A DNA stretch of 64,000 bases from Cladocopium goreaui (GCA_947184155.2 CAMXCT020003724.1:487793-551792); one strand, 5' to 3'; counted from the stretch's first letter, positions 11,060 to 22,442 are shown. The notes: generated by a model from the letters alone, not told the origin. Numbers and translations are program-made.

Positions 11060-11988
11060 GGGGGTTGAGGGTGTGTTCGCTCGACCTTGCGTTCACGATC
11101 GCAACCGTCTGCAACCGTCCGCAACCGTCCGCGCGATCCCCGTATGGCCGTGCCTATGGGAAGTTCTGCAGAGGTGGTCCTTTTTGGGGGTTGCAGACGT
11201 GTCGTTGCTTCGTTTCGCGTGGCAGGCGTGGCACTTCGTGACATTCAGACGTGTTCTGGAACGTGTCGAAAGTCGTTTTGCGTGGCAGGCGCAATACTTT
11301 TGTGACGTTTTCAGAAGATGTGTTGCAGTTTCGTGGCAGGCGCAGCATTTTGGACGTGTCCATCGTCATTTTTCGTGGCAGGCGCAGCACTTTAGACGTG
11401 TCGTGTTGCGTGTTTTTTGTAAATCGCATTGGCAGGGCTGCGTCAAGTGGCGACAAGGTGCAAATTCCGTGGCAGGCGTGGCATTTTGTGACATGTGCTG
11501 AAAATTGACGGAAGCCTCGCACGAAACATCGATTTTAAGGTTGCAAATTTTCAGGTTCGAAGGAAAACTCGTAGGAAAACGTCGATTTTGAAGCTGCAAA
11601 GTGTCAAAATTGGAGGAAGTCTGGTACGAAATGCTCGTTTTGGTGCTCCCACGTGTCTCGTCTCGCGTCTCTGGTTTGCCCGTGGCTTCGCCGTGTCTAT
11701 GGGGGAAGCTGCAAAACCTGTCCTTTTGTTATGTTGCCAACTGTGAAAATCGCCGGAAGTCTCGCGCGAAATGCTGGTTTTGCTGTTCCTACGTGTCTTG
11801 TCTCGAGTCTCTGGTTTTCCAGTGGCTTCGCTGTGTCTATGTAGGAAGCCGCAAAACCTCTCCTTTTCGAAGGATTCCAAGCAGCTTGTCATGTCGTTTT
11901 GCGGGGCAGGCGTGGCACTTTGTGACATTCCAACCTGTTTGATAACGTGTGGAAAGTGTCAAAATTGGAGGAAGTCTGCACGAAATGC
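11060..11988. repeat. Degenerate GC-rich repeat block
   Basis: The core CGTGGCAGGCGTGGCACTTT or a close variant recurs at about 11218, 11279, 11331, 11375, 11468 and 11900. A unit of about 140 bp (11613-11728 and 11751-11868) is duplicated and contains GGAAGTCT, CACGTGTCTCGTCTCG and GTGGCTTCGCCGTGTCTATG. All frames are open for short stretches; I see no gene. Confidence 0.8.
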
Positions 11989-13288
11989 TACACTTTACAC
12001 TCTACACTTTACACTCTACACTTCGCACTCTACAATTTACAAACTCCACACTCCTCACTCCACACTTTACACTCCACAATTTGCAAACTCCACACTCCTC
12101 ACTTTACACTCCTCACGTTACACTCCACACTCCTCACTTTACACTTTACACTCCTCACTCCACACTCTACACTTTACACTCTACACTTTACACTCTACAC
12201 TATGCAGTCTACTCCACACTTTACACTCCACACTCCTTACTTTACACTCCACACTTTCCACTCCACACTCCACACTCTACACACTCTACACTCCACACTT
12301 TACACTCCTCACTCCACACTTTACACTGCACACTTTCCACTCCACACTCCACACTTTACACTCCACACTCCACACTTTACACTCCTCACTCCACACTTTA
12401 CGCTCCACACTCCTTACTTTACACTCCACACTTCACACTCCACACTTTCCACTCCACACTCCACACTCCACACTTTATACAACTCACTCCACACTTTACA
12501 CTCCACACTTTACACTCCACACTCCACACTTTACACTCTACACTTTACACTCTACACTCTACACTTTACACTCTACACATGCACTCTACACTCCACACTT
12601 TACACTTTACACTCCACGCTTTCCACTTTACACTCCTCACTCCACACTTTACACTCCACACTTTACACTCCACACTCTACACTTTACACTCCACACTCCA
12701 CACTTTACACTCCACACTCCACACTCTACACACCACACTCTACACTTTCCACTCCACACTCCACACGCTACACTTTACACTCCACACTCCACACTTTACA
12801 CTCTACACTTTACACTCCACACTCTACACTTTACACTCTACACATACACTCTACACTCCACACTCTACACTTTCCACTCCACGCTTTCCACTTTACACTC
12901 TACACTCCACACTCTACACTTTACACTCTACACTTTACACTCTACACTTCACACTCTACAATTTACAAACTCCACACTCCTCACTCCACACTTTACACTC
13001 CTCACTTTACACTCCACACTCCTCACTCCACACTTTACACTCCTCACTTTACACTTCACACGCCACACTTTGCACTTTACACTCCTCACTCCACACTCGA
13101 CACTCTACACTCTACACTCCACACTCTACACTCCACACTCTACACTTTACACTCCATACTCCACACTCTACACTTTACAGTCCGCATTCTACACTTTACA
13201 CACTCTACACTCCCCACTCCACACTTTACACTCCACATTCCTTACTCCACACTTTACACTCCATACTCTACACTTTCCACTCCACACT
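11989..13288. repeat. 1.3 kb minisatellite of CACTCTACACTTTACACTC words
   Basis: Units of 7-17 bp built from ACACTC, CACTTTACAC and TACACTC. Because the words avoid TAA, TAG and TGA in the forward direction, all three + frames stay open (460-509 codons of Thr, Leu, His, Ser, Tyr and Pro). These frames are a by-product of composition, not genes. Confidence 0.95.
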
Positions 13289-14626
13289 GCAGACTGGTAA
13301 CAAGGAAACATGCACAAGACTGTTCAAATAAACTATTGCGGAAAGGTATTGTGCGTGATTGCATAACCATATGTTTTGACATCTGTACCATTAACATACG
13401 TGTGAGCATTCGGGTTCGTGGGCTTCATCTTTTTTCTATGAATGTGGGAGATCTACACTTTTCTTGATGGGTTATGCACTTAGATTGGGTTAAGAGATAG
13501 ATCTTGGTGCCAAAGATGTCTTTGAAGACGTCTTTGCATTTTTCTCTGAGGAATCTTTTAGTAATATGTTCCAGGATTTTTCGTGGTCAGCTCGAACAAG
13601 ACACCGAGCCGTTCGAAATGGAAATTGGCTATGAATAGATATGGTGGTTTCCTAAGTCATGCGGGTATTCCCAGTTCTCATCCATTTATAGATCGTAATT
13701 TGGAGGTACGCTCATTTATGGAACCCCATATATACAAATATGAATTCAACCACCTCATGTGAAAGTTTGAAGTTTCTATACCATTGATTGGACATCAGGG
13801 TGAGCGCGCCGAGTCAGAAATTTGGGCCAAGATGAAAAACCATGGTGGTATGAAAAGGGACTTCATTTGGGTTTCAATGGGATTTCAATAGGGAAATGGT
13901 ACGCTAATGTATGTTATATCATGCTGGTATGCCGGATTTCGATTTCAATGGGATTCATTTCAATAGCATTCTCGATTTCATTGGGATTTCAATCAATCGC
14001 ATTCTATTCCTATTGCTATTTCGTTTGTGTCTTCCCAACGCACAGAAAAATGGAGGGCGCGCCTGACTATACTATAACACCCCCAGAGAAGATGTGGAAT
14101 TTGGGAAAATTGGTCAAACATTGCTGGAAAATCTCCCCAAAAATAATCATTACTATCATTTTGATAAAAATAAATAAATCTGCAACAGCCAGCCATCACT
14201 GGAAAGTTTTGGTTGGTTAATTGGTGTTGCACTATAAATCATCATGTATCACCATATATCAAGATGCTGAACTACAAGAAGTTATGTTCAGATCAGTGGA
14301 TCAACAGGATGATTTAAGTAGCCTCTGGTGATGACATTCACAGGAAGAGCGAAATGGAAGAAAAACCATGGCCCTAATCGAAATAGATGGTAAACACCGT
14401 TCTTAATAGCATGGGTGGAAAACTTCCATGGCGAACTGTGAATGTCATAAGCAGATGGGATTGCATGTTTTTCTAGATCCAAAGCCAAAACATAACGAAA
14501 CCAGCCCCAATGACTTAACCGATAGGGTGGCCATTGCCAGATGAGAACCATTGCTGGAGGATGAGAACCACTGCTGGAGGAGGCCCGTGGAATCTCTTCA
14601 GCTCAAACTTCGTGAACTCTGCAGCC
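13289..14626. other. Unannotated stretch upstream of the RCC1-like gene
   Basis: No convincing exon. The last part carries a short duplication (GAGAACCATTGCTGGAGGA and GAGAACCACTGCTGGAGGA at about 14542-14581) and is probably 5' UTR or promoter of the following gene. Confidence 0.4.
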
Positions 14627-17098
14627 ATGGAGTGTCTGCCGCAAAGCAGTGAGGTAGCTGGCAGCAATTTGAATCTACATGTGGCTTTGCCAAGTGGGCG
14701 GTGTGACTCTGTATCGGTGCTGCGGCATGGCACCATTGGTGACCTGAAAATAGCTGCGCAACAGTCTTTGGGGCAAAGTTTCCTAAGGCTAGCTGCTCCT
14801 GATGGGTGCCTTCTGGATCTAGCAGAACCTCTCCAACTTTCCGGGCTGCAAGATGGAGACACCATCGCTGCCATCGCACAGCAGCCAAAGTTAGCCGCCA
14901 CAAAGAGGGCCTTTGCTCTGTGGTGTGTTGAAGCCGACAGGATTGTCACCTGGGGTGACCCACAAAATGGTGGAGACAGCAGTGCAGTCCGAGACAAGTT
15001 TCAGAAAGTTCAGCAGGTTTATGCCACAGCCTTTGCTTTTGCTGCGATTCTCGCAGATAAAACCGTAGTGACGTGGGGCAGGCGTGACTCTGGTGGGGAC
15101 AGCTCTACAGTCCAAGGTCAGCTCCGGAACGTTCAGCAGATTGGTGCCACTGACTTTGCTTTTGCTGCCATTTTGGCAGATGGAACCGTGGTGACATGGG
15201 GCCATCCTAGCTTTGGTGGCGACAGTACAGCGGTCCAAGCTCAGCTCAGGAACGTTCAAAAAATATATTCCACAGGGCTTGCTTTTGCTGCCATTTTGGC
15301 CGATGGATCAGTGGTGACATGGGGAGATCCAGATTATGGCGGTGACAGTACCTCTGTCCGCGATCAGCTGACAAACGTTCAACAGGTTTGTGCCACACAC
15401 TTTGCTTTTGCTGCCATCTTGACAAATAGCACAGTGGTCACGTGGGGCGCGCCTAAGGGTGGTGGTGACAGCACTGCAATCCAGGATCAGCTCAAGAATG
15501 TTCAGCACATTTGTGGGTCAGAGGCGGCTTTCGCTGCGATCCTGGCTGATGGAACTGTCGTTACGTGGGGCAAACCAGAAGCTGGTGGTGACACCGCAGC
15601 TGTCCAAAATAATCTCAAAGGCGTTCAGCAGGTTCATTCCACGTTCGGTGCTTTTGCTGCGATTGTGTCAGATGGATCTGTCGTGACGTGGGGCAATCCA
15701 ATTGGTGGTGGTGACAGCAGTGCAGTCCAAAATCAGCTTAGGAATGTGAAAGAGATTTGTGACGCGACAAGTGCTTTTGCTGCTATTTTGGGAGATGGAA
15801 CGGTGGTGACATGGCCCAAGTCTGACTTTGGGGGTGATAGCACGAAAGTCCAAAATCAGCTGAGGAACGTTCAGCAGATTTGCGGTGCACGGGCTGCTTT
15901 TGCCGCAATTTTGCCAGGTGAAACCGTCGTTACATGGGGCATGTCTAGTGCTGACAGCACACGCATTCGGGATCGGCTGAGGGGCGTTCAGCGAATTCAT
16001 GCCACAGACATGGCTTTCGCTGGAATTTTGGCGGATGGAACCGTGGTGACATGGGGAGATCCACAGTGGGGTGGCGACTGCACTCAAGTTCAAAATCAGC
16101 TCAGGGGCGTTCAGCACATTGCTTCCGCTTCATGTGCTTTTGCCGCAATTGTGGCAGCTGGGGCAGTGGTGACTTGGGGCAAGCCTGACTGCGGTGGTGA
16201 CAGCACTGCAGTCAAAGATCGGCTCAACAATGTTCAGCAGATTCATGGCAGTTACAATGCTTTCGCTGCAATTTTGGCAGATGGAACAGTGGTGACGTGG
16301 GGCGACCCCGAGTGTGGTGGCGACAGCACCGCAGTTCAAAATGAGCTGAAGAATGTTCAGACGATTTGTGCCGCAAGATGTGCTTTTGCCGCAATTTTGG
16401 CAGATGAAACCGTCGTGACATGGGGCCATCCAGACTGCGGTGGCAACAGCACTGCTGTGCAAAACCAGCTCAAATGTGTTCAGCAGATTTGTGCCACTCA
16501 CACTGCGTTTGCTGCAATCGTGGCAGATGGATCTGTCGTGACGTGGGGCAATCCAACTGGCGGTGGTGACAGCACTGCTGTCCAAGACCAGCTCAAGAAT
16601 GTCCAGCACATTTGTGGGTCAGCCATGGCTTTCGCTGCTATCCTGGCAGATGGATCTGTGGTGACATGGGGCGACTCTCGAGTTGGTGGAAACAGCACAG
16701 TGGTCCAATATGAGCTCAAAAACGTTCAGCATATTCATGCCACACTCTATGCTTTTGCCGCAATTTTGGCTGATGAAACTGTTGTGACGTGGGGTAGGTC
16801 TGACTTCGGTGGTGACAGCACAGAAGTCCGTGACCAGCTCAGGAACGTCAAGCAGATTTGCAGCACGCAATATGCCTTTGCTGCTATCTTGGCGGATGGA
16901 ACGGTGGTGACCTGGGGCAAGCCTTCCTTTGGTGGTGACACCACCACAGTTCAGAATCAGCTCAGGGACGTGACGCAGATCTGTCATGCAGCATTTGCCT
17001 TCGCTGCAATCTCAGGAAACGGAACTGTCGTCACCTGGGGAGATCCAGAGGGCGGTGGTGACAGCTCAGCTGTGCAACATCACTTCAGCTACATGTAG
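14627..17098 (+). CDS. RCC1-like beta-propeller repeat protein with ubiquitin-like N-terminus
   Basis: The ATG at 14627 (GCAGCCATGG context) gives 823 residues. The frame is open further upstream, to a TTG at 14534 with an ATG at 14561, so a longer form is possible. Residues about 15-90 look ubiquitin-like (LNLHVALPSG, then IGDLKIAAQQSLGQ, LQDGDTI). From about residue 105 there are 17 full repeats and one partial one of about 41 residues, consensus TVVTWG-x-P-x2-GGDS-x2-V-x3-L-x-NVQ-x-I, ending FAAILADG. This pattern belongs to the RCC1/BLIP-II class of beta-propeller repeats; such proteins often act as binding scaffolds or exchange factors, but this one has no assignable partner. Repeat 8 has TWPKSD in place of TWG and repeat 9 is shortened by two residues. 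It is a single exon in a region where other genes are finely split, so it may be a retrocopy or expanded by tandem duplication. Confidence 0.88.
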   Translation: MECLPQSSEVAGSNLNLHVALPSGRCDSVSVLRHGTIGDLKIAAQQSLGQSFLRLAAPDGCLLDLAEPLQLSGLQDGDTIAAIAQQPKLAATKRAFALWCVEADRIVTWGDPQNGGDSSAVRDKFQKVQQVYATAFAFAAILADKTVVTWGRRDSGGDSSTVQGQLRNVQQIGATDFAFAAILADGTVVTWGHPSFGGDSTAVQAQLRNVQKIYSTGLAFAAILADGSVVTWGDPDYGGDSTSVRDQLTNVQQVCATHFAFAAILTNSTVVTWGAPKGGGDSTAIQDQLKNVQHICGSEAAFAAILADGTVVTWGKPEAGGDTAAVQNNLKGVQQVHSTFGAFAAIVSDGSVVTWGNPIGGGDSSAVQNQLRNVKEICDATSAFAAILGDGTVVTWPKSDFGGDSTKVQNQLRNVQQICGARAAFAAILPGETVVTWGMSSADSTRIRDRLRGVQRIHATDMAFAGILADGTVVTWGDPQWGGDCTQVQNQLRGVQHIASASCAFAAIVAAGAVVTWGKPDCGGDSTAVKDRLNNVQQIHGSYNAFAAILADGTVVTWGDPECGGDSTAVQNELKNVQTICAARCAFAAILADETVVTWGHPDCGGNSTAVQNQLKCVQQICATHTAFAAIVADGSVVTWGNPTGGGDSTAVQDQLKNVQHICGSAMAFAAILADGSVVTWGDSRVGGNSTVVQYELKNVQHIHATLYAFAAILADETVVTWGRSDFGGDSTEVRDQLRNVKQICSTQYAFAAILADGTVVTWGKPSFGGDTTTVQNQLRDVTQICHAAFAFAAISGNGTVVTWGDPEGGGDSSAVQHHFSYM

Positions 17099-17409
17099 AT
17101 GTCAGGAGAGAATGAGCCCAGTGAACCCATGTGGCTTGGAACCCATAAAGGTAGCCTTTGGAAGCACTGCAATCCTGCAATTGGACGGGCCGGGATCCAG
17201 TATTTCTTGTTTTTGATGGGATGAACATTGATAAGTACCAGCAATGGTGTGAAACCAGGGCTTCTCCTTGCAGCCGACATGCGCCCAGGGCCACAATCCG
17301 ACTGTTGTGTCAGTTGCTCGGTTTTGTTCTATCTTTTTGGGGCCTTTGTATACTATAGACTATAAACATTTATAAACAATAAATTCAACTGATGTTTCAC
17401 CCGTTGACG

Positions 17410-17575
17410 ACCATGTTGCTAAACCAAGCCATCTTTTGGGGGACCCGAACAACTCCATTGTTGGATGGTGAAAACTCCATTTTTGGATGGTCAAAATCAG
17501 TTTTTTACCATCAAAAGCTCGTCTTTGGGAAGGTGAAAACCTCCATTTTTGGATGGTGAAAACCCAATATTTCAG
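17410..17575. repeat. Degenerate tandem CTCCATTTTTGGATGGTGAAAA
   Basis: Three to four imperfect units downstream of the RCC1-like gene, each with a small inverted core (CCAT...ATGG). The sequence between the stop codon and here is probably 3' UTR. Confidence 0.65.
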
Positions 17576-17576
17576 A

Positions 17577-18004
17577 TGCTAAATCCCATTAAATTATCAG
17601 TAAATCCCATTTAATCACCATAAATCACTATAAAGTCCCATGAAAATCCCCAGATCCTGCTGAATTTCTGGCAGGAAGACCTCACCTATTTGCACCTGGC
17701 CGATCAGCGCGGCTGGGCGTGGCGACCCAGTCGACCCAGTCCCCACATGGAACGACTAGAAACTAGATATAGCCTTTGGTAAATGGGATTTACTGGTCAT
17801 TTAATGGCATCTAATGGGATTTACTGGTAATTTAATGGGACTTTATAGTGATTTATGGTGATTAAATGGGATTTTAATGGGACTTTATAGTGATTTATGG
17901 TGATTAAATGGGATTTTAATGGGACTTTATAGTGATTTATGGTGATTAAATGGGATTTTAATGGGACTTTATAGTGATTTATGGTGATTAAATGGGATTT
18001 ACTG
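17577..18004. repeat. 42 bp tandem repeat with upstream inverted copy
   Basis: Four units start at 17837, 17879, 17921 and 17963 (GGGACTTTATAGTGATTTAT, then GGTGATTAAATGGGATTTTA). An inverted copy (AATCACCATAAATCACTATA) lies at about 17614, so the arms flank the exon candidate at 17675. Confidence 0.85.
17675..17730 (+). CDS. Putative coding exon, unknown gene
   Basis: Acceptor TTTCTGGCAG, then EDLTYLHLADQRGWAWRP. A donor GTCGAC or GTCCCC follows; the exact end is uncertain. The open frame runs to TAA at about 17780. Confidence 0.4.
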
Positions 18005-18051
18005 GTAATTTTTGGTGATTTAATCGGATTTACTGATAATTTAACGGGATT

Positions 18052-18162
18052 TAGCCTCTGGTAATGACTAACAGTTTGCTATTGAATGTGGCCCATTGAC
18101 AGTTGATTTACCCATAAAACATGGTGCTTTTCCATAGTTATGTAAACGTTTACCAGAGGGTA
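18052..18162. repeat. Family A palindromic element
   Basis: Left end TAGCCTCTGGTAATGACTAA is mutated at base 3; right end GTTTACCAGAGGGTA is intact. 111 bp. Confidence 0.85.
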
Positions 18163-18744
18163 TACCATGTTTTGACCGCACATCTGATTTCCCAGGGACA
18201 TTTTTATCCAATGGTAATTTTCATTCAGGTCACATACCTGATTTTCCAGATCAGTGGAAAATGGTTGGAACATATCAGGAACATTTCACAAGACACTGAT
18301 ATGTTTCAATGGAAAAAGGAAAACATCATGGAAGAATTTCCATCTTGTGAAGTACTAAATTCATGGAACAGCGACGACAGTGTCTTGTGAACATTTTTCC
18401 TGTTTACGCTGGGGAAATATTTGGAGGCCATCATCCTAGGTGATCCTAGGCGGGTGTTTTTCTAGACTTCAAACGATGGCTAGATTCATAGCCATGGTTT
18501 AATCAAGTATACAATAGATATCTAGAATATTTCCATGTATGAATCTCAAGATACTCGATTTGTCAATCAAATGAACATTTCTATATCTTGTTCTAGTATT
18601 GATATGTCATGATTATCAAATGAACATTTCTATATCTTGTTCAATTAGATATGTCATATATTTCGTATTGCTTCAAACATCTCCCAACAAAAACACTGAA
18701 CATCTCTGCTGTCGATCGGAACGTCACGAACGTCCAACCCCCAG

Positions 18745-18816
18745 GTCTTTGACAACTCCATCTTCGAGCCAGAGAGCCCGTCCGGGGTCCCAACATGTCC
18801 ATGTCCCTGTCTGGAG
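18745..18816 (+). CDS. Putative coding exon, unknown gene
   Basis: Acceptor CCCCCAG, 24 codons reading VFDNSIFEPESPSGVPTCPC and then PCLE, donor GTGATG, phase 0 at both ends. Another frame is also open. Confidence 0.4.
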
Positions 18817-19106
18817 GTGATGAGCATCTGGATCTATGGCTGATAAGCACCGAGATCATATTATTTTTTAGGGCAACAGGCTCTCAGCACCGGGATCTCA
18901 CCACTAATCCCATGACTTTCCCATGGAAAAACTGACAATTTTGATAACACCCAAGTTGAAACTAAGAGATGGTTCGAACCAATTCAGAGATCACCAAACT
19001 AAGTGGCTTGGAAAAAAAATAAAATCTGGCCACAGGAGCAGATGGCAGCCATATCTGTGGAAATCATGGGAACATCATGCAACATATATGCATTTATTGA
19101 AAATTC

Positions 19107-19208
19107 CTGGTTGGTGGTTTCAAACATGAATTTTATTTTCCATAATATATGGGATAATCCTTCCCATTGACTTTCATATTTTTCAAGATGGTTAAAACCA
19201 CCAACCAG
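19107..19208. repeat. Family B inverted-repeat element
   Basis: CTGGTTGGTGGTTTCAAACA at the left, AAAACCACCAACCAG at the right, 102 bp. The centre contains CCTTCCCATTGACTTTCATA. Confidence 0.85.
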
Positions 19209-20274
19209 ATTCATGAATTTCTGGAAAATATCAATACAACATATGGTTTGTGGGAATTCATGTCAACCCTGGATTAATAAACCCCGTTTACGGTTGTTTA
19301 ATTGGGGGGATACCATTTAAGTAATTTAAGTATCAGATTATGACTATTTGGGGAGTACCCCCCTAAGTTGACATTAATGAAATCATGTTTCTGGAAAACA
19401 ATGGAGACCAAAACCAATAAATTCTGGGGGTTGAAATCAACAGGACCGTCTACCAGCATCGCAGTCTGCACACATGCCACTTTTGTGAAAGGTACAAGAA
19501 GGCCCCCCGGTTATGTTTGTTGGTTTTTAAGCCCATCTAGCTATAGATGTATCCACCAGAAATCAATCCGTTTGCCTACTTATCAACCAACAGAAACCTA
19601 TCCTTTTTGCGGCCTCTTCCTGTATTGGAACGTATTGAGTATCTGACATGATGCGAACAAGAAAGACACCTCCATGTTTTTCTGGAGTACCCAACGAAAT
19701 TTCATGACAACAAGATTTGTTTTTTTTCTGACACAGGTTTTATCATCATTTTCCGCGTCTAACTTGCCATCAATGGGTGGCAAATCTAATATTTTGGGAC
19801 ACACCCATATCATTTGATGATATTTTCGCATTGTATCATTGTATCCTATATACATTGGGGCATGTATTATTGTATATATATATATGTATAGTATTATATA
19901 TACATTATATCATGATATGGGGAATACTGCCATAAAACGTATTAATTCCCCACTACATCCCATACATATTATTATCATTGGATACAATGTATATAATGAT
20001 TATCATAGGATACATCCTATATCATCCTATCATGTATATATATATACATAAACCCCAATACATCCTATCATAATCCTCTTATATCCCCATTGGCACCCCA
20101 TAAAATGCTGCCAGTTGCTGCCTGAAGTCCATTGCCAGGTGTGTGGTGAACTTGGCGGAAATCGAGCCTGGCTGCACATTGACCATGTGGCGAGGGGAGG
20201 CGCCAGAAGTTGTGACATATCCGCCATCTCTATGACTATCTGGTGAAACTATATAATCATATCATATCATATGA

Positions 20275-20300
20275 ATATGTATATATATATATATACACAA
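20275..20300. repeat. AT-rich microsatellite
   Basis: ATATGTATATATATATATAT. Similar runs occur at 19870-19905 and 20456-20525. Confidence 0.8.
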
Positions 20301-20355
20301 TGTACTATTGTTTGAATTCACAACTCATCCTGTCGGTGTAACCAAGAAATCACAG

Positions 20356-20408
20356 GTCGATGAGTTGGCCAAGACGATCGGCCTGAAATTCAGACAGGAC
20401 ACAGCCTG
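20356..20408 (+). CDS. Putative coding exon, unknown gene
   Basis: Acceptor ATCACAG, reads VDELAKTIGLKFRQDTA plus two bases, donor GTGCGT. Another possible exon at about 20115-20200 reads CQVCGELGGNRAWLHIDHVA in its longest frame, but its ends are unclear. Confidence 0.4.
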
Positions 20409-20698
20409 GTGCGTGATGAGTGGCCTGCAAAAAAGGAGGTTTTATCTGGTCTTATTCCATATATATATATATATAAATATGGGATATGGTTCATATATAT
20501 ATATATATATCTATCTATAGATATGGCTCATATCCCACAGATATGAGATATAAAATGGATATAAATCTATTCAAAAATGGTGCTATACCATGACTGCCTT
20601 TTTTGCGGAGTTGATTTGGAGTGGTGGCCCCATTTTTTTTCGGCCCATGGTGACGTTGAAGAAACTACGAGTCAGACTATGTCAGACCCAAACATAGA

Positions 20699-21282
20699 GT
20701 TTCACCATCTGAAATTGGGAGATTTACAGTACTCCAGTGGCGATAAAATTCATGGGACAAATTTGATCCTTTTTTTTTCCTGGTGATAAACTCAATGGAT
20801 TGTTTTTTTTTGGGATTTTTTTACTGGTTTAAGCCCCAATAATCCATGGGGAAATCTTTGATCGTTTTTTTTCTGGTGATTTAGAAACGGTTTTCTGTGT
20901 TATATCTGGTTTCTGTGTTTCTCAGATATATTAGTTATATCTCAGGTTATGTGGGTAAAAACCAGATTTAGACAGTTTTCTGGTTTCTCCAATTTCTGTG
21001 TTGATTCTTTGATAAACGGAGTTCCATTCAGAAACACCGGAGATATATTTCCCATGTACCGTTGGCTTTATCCAACGGAAACGAAACGGAGGGGGATCGA
21101 ATCAGGAAACAGAGGGATTTCACCAACGAAACACGTAGGATTTTCCAGTAACATTTTCCCCCCAAAAAAACATCAACCAATCCATTGAGTTTATCACCAG
21201 AAAAAAAAAGGATCAAATTTTTGTCCCATGAATTTTATCGCCACTGGAGTACTGTAAATCCCCCAATTTCAGATGGTGAAAC
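20699..21282. repeat. Large inverted repeat, arms about 110 bp
   Basis: Left arm 20699-20810 (GTTTCACCATCTGAAATTGG at its start) and right arm 21170-21282 are near-perfect reverse complements, including GATTTACAGTACTCCAGTGG and CTGGTGATAAACTCAATGGA. The spacer of about 360 bp holds no confident gene. It could be a larger non-autonomous DNA element. Confidence 0.85.
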
Positions 21283-21548
21283 CATGTGAAACCCTCCATT
21301 TTCACCATAGATATATATGCCACAGACCCCTAACAAACCTCAAATGTTGGAGATTTCTACCATCCATTTCTGGTGAAATCGGGCATTGTTTATTTCTGGC
21401 TTTCAACATGCGATTTCGAACAAGGATCATGAAAACCAAAAACTTAGTTGAGTACTTTTTGTTACTTAATCTTCATTAACGTCGCTACTACAAACCATAT
21501 AACTTAGCGATTCCCAACACCACCGGTTCGGTGGCATAAAATTGGCAG

Positions 21549-21606
21549 GACTCCAATGATGGGCAGCCCTTCACCCTGACAGTTCTGGAGGAAGGAGAGC
21601 TGCTCG
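21549..21606 (+). CDS. Putative coding exon, unknown gene
   Basis: Acceptor AATTGGCAG, reads DSNDGQPFTLTVLEEGELL plus one base, donor GTTCTG. The other two frames close quickly, which favours this one. Confidence 0.45.
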
Positions 21607-21786
21607 GTTCTGAACCAGGAAATCATGGGATGAGGTTGGTTGAAGATATTTCATGGGTACCAGAATTATGAGGAAACAACCATATACGAGATATGTATAT
21701 ATATATATGTATGTATGTATAGGATGGATAGATATATCAGGTATATGAATGTGGGTCCAAAATGATTTTTCTATCCCGCGTCCCAG

Positions 21787-21856
21787 GCCCATTCAGCGCG
21801 TCCCGATCGCTCCTGGCTCCAACTTGCGGAAGAGTTTGTTGGCGAATGGTTTCCAG
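21787..21856 (+). CDS. Putative coding exon, unknown gene
   Basis: Acceptor CGTCCCAG, reads AHSARPDRSWLQLAEEFVGE and then WFP plus one base, donor GTGATG. The composition is clearly protein-like. It does not join 21549-21606 in phase directly. Confidence 0.45.
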
Positions 21857-21912
21857 GTGATGCCGGGATGAGTTATGACAGATGATTGGTTCAATGGCCA
21901 TTCCACAATGGC

Positions 21913-21984
21913 TAAGTTGGTTTATAACTCCAATAACTATGGTTTATGGTACTTATAACTATAGTTAATGAGGTTTATAAACCA
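21913..21984. repeat. Short inverted repeat
   Basis: AAGTTGGTTTATAA near 21913 pairs with TTATAAACCAACTT near 21971. Confidence 0.65.
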
Positions 21985-22349
21985 ACTTATAACTGGGGGG
22001 CCCCACATTCCAGGAACCGATTTATTGGAGGTACCTATATACCATATATTTTAGGCCTATTTTTTAGGCCTATTTTTAGGGAATATTCCCCCAAAATATG
22101 GCCTGAAATATGGTACAGTACCTCCATTTTAGGATCCTGAAATTCCCATTGATTGGTTACTTAACTGATGATCAATGATGATGGTTAATAGTGGTTAATA
22201 GTGATGGTTAATAGTGGTTAATAGGCTATAAACCAACAACAATGGGAATATTATGGTGATCTGATGATCGATCTGGGTACATTACTGTATAACGACCTCA
22301 CTGTTCTCCCTCACTGGAATCATGGTTTATAAGAGGAATCATCCCCAAA

Positions 22350-22442
22350 TGGCCGAACTATTCAGGTTCGTGAAATATTGTAATTTACCCAGATCAATGA
22401 TGAATGAAGTTAATTACTGGGATCAATTACTTATTTACTGAA
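22350..22442 (+). repeat. 93 bp direct repeat, left copy (LINE target duplication)
   Basis: Identical by eye to 25782-25874, running from TGGCCGAACTATTCAGGTTC to ACTTATTTACTGAA. It brackets the LINE-like insertion exactly. The duplicated sequence is itself part of an older repeat that recurs at about 39753-39860. Confidence 0.92.

Noticed and set aside
11771-13467. Three + strand reading frames of 460-509 codons as genes
   Set aside because: They overlap in all frames and consist only of the short-unit array; open frames follow from unit composition.
14515-17000. Several minus-strand frames opposite the RCC1-like gene
   Set aside because: They mirror the 41-residue repeat on the other strand; the + strand frame is continuous with conserved repeats.
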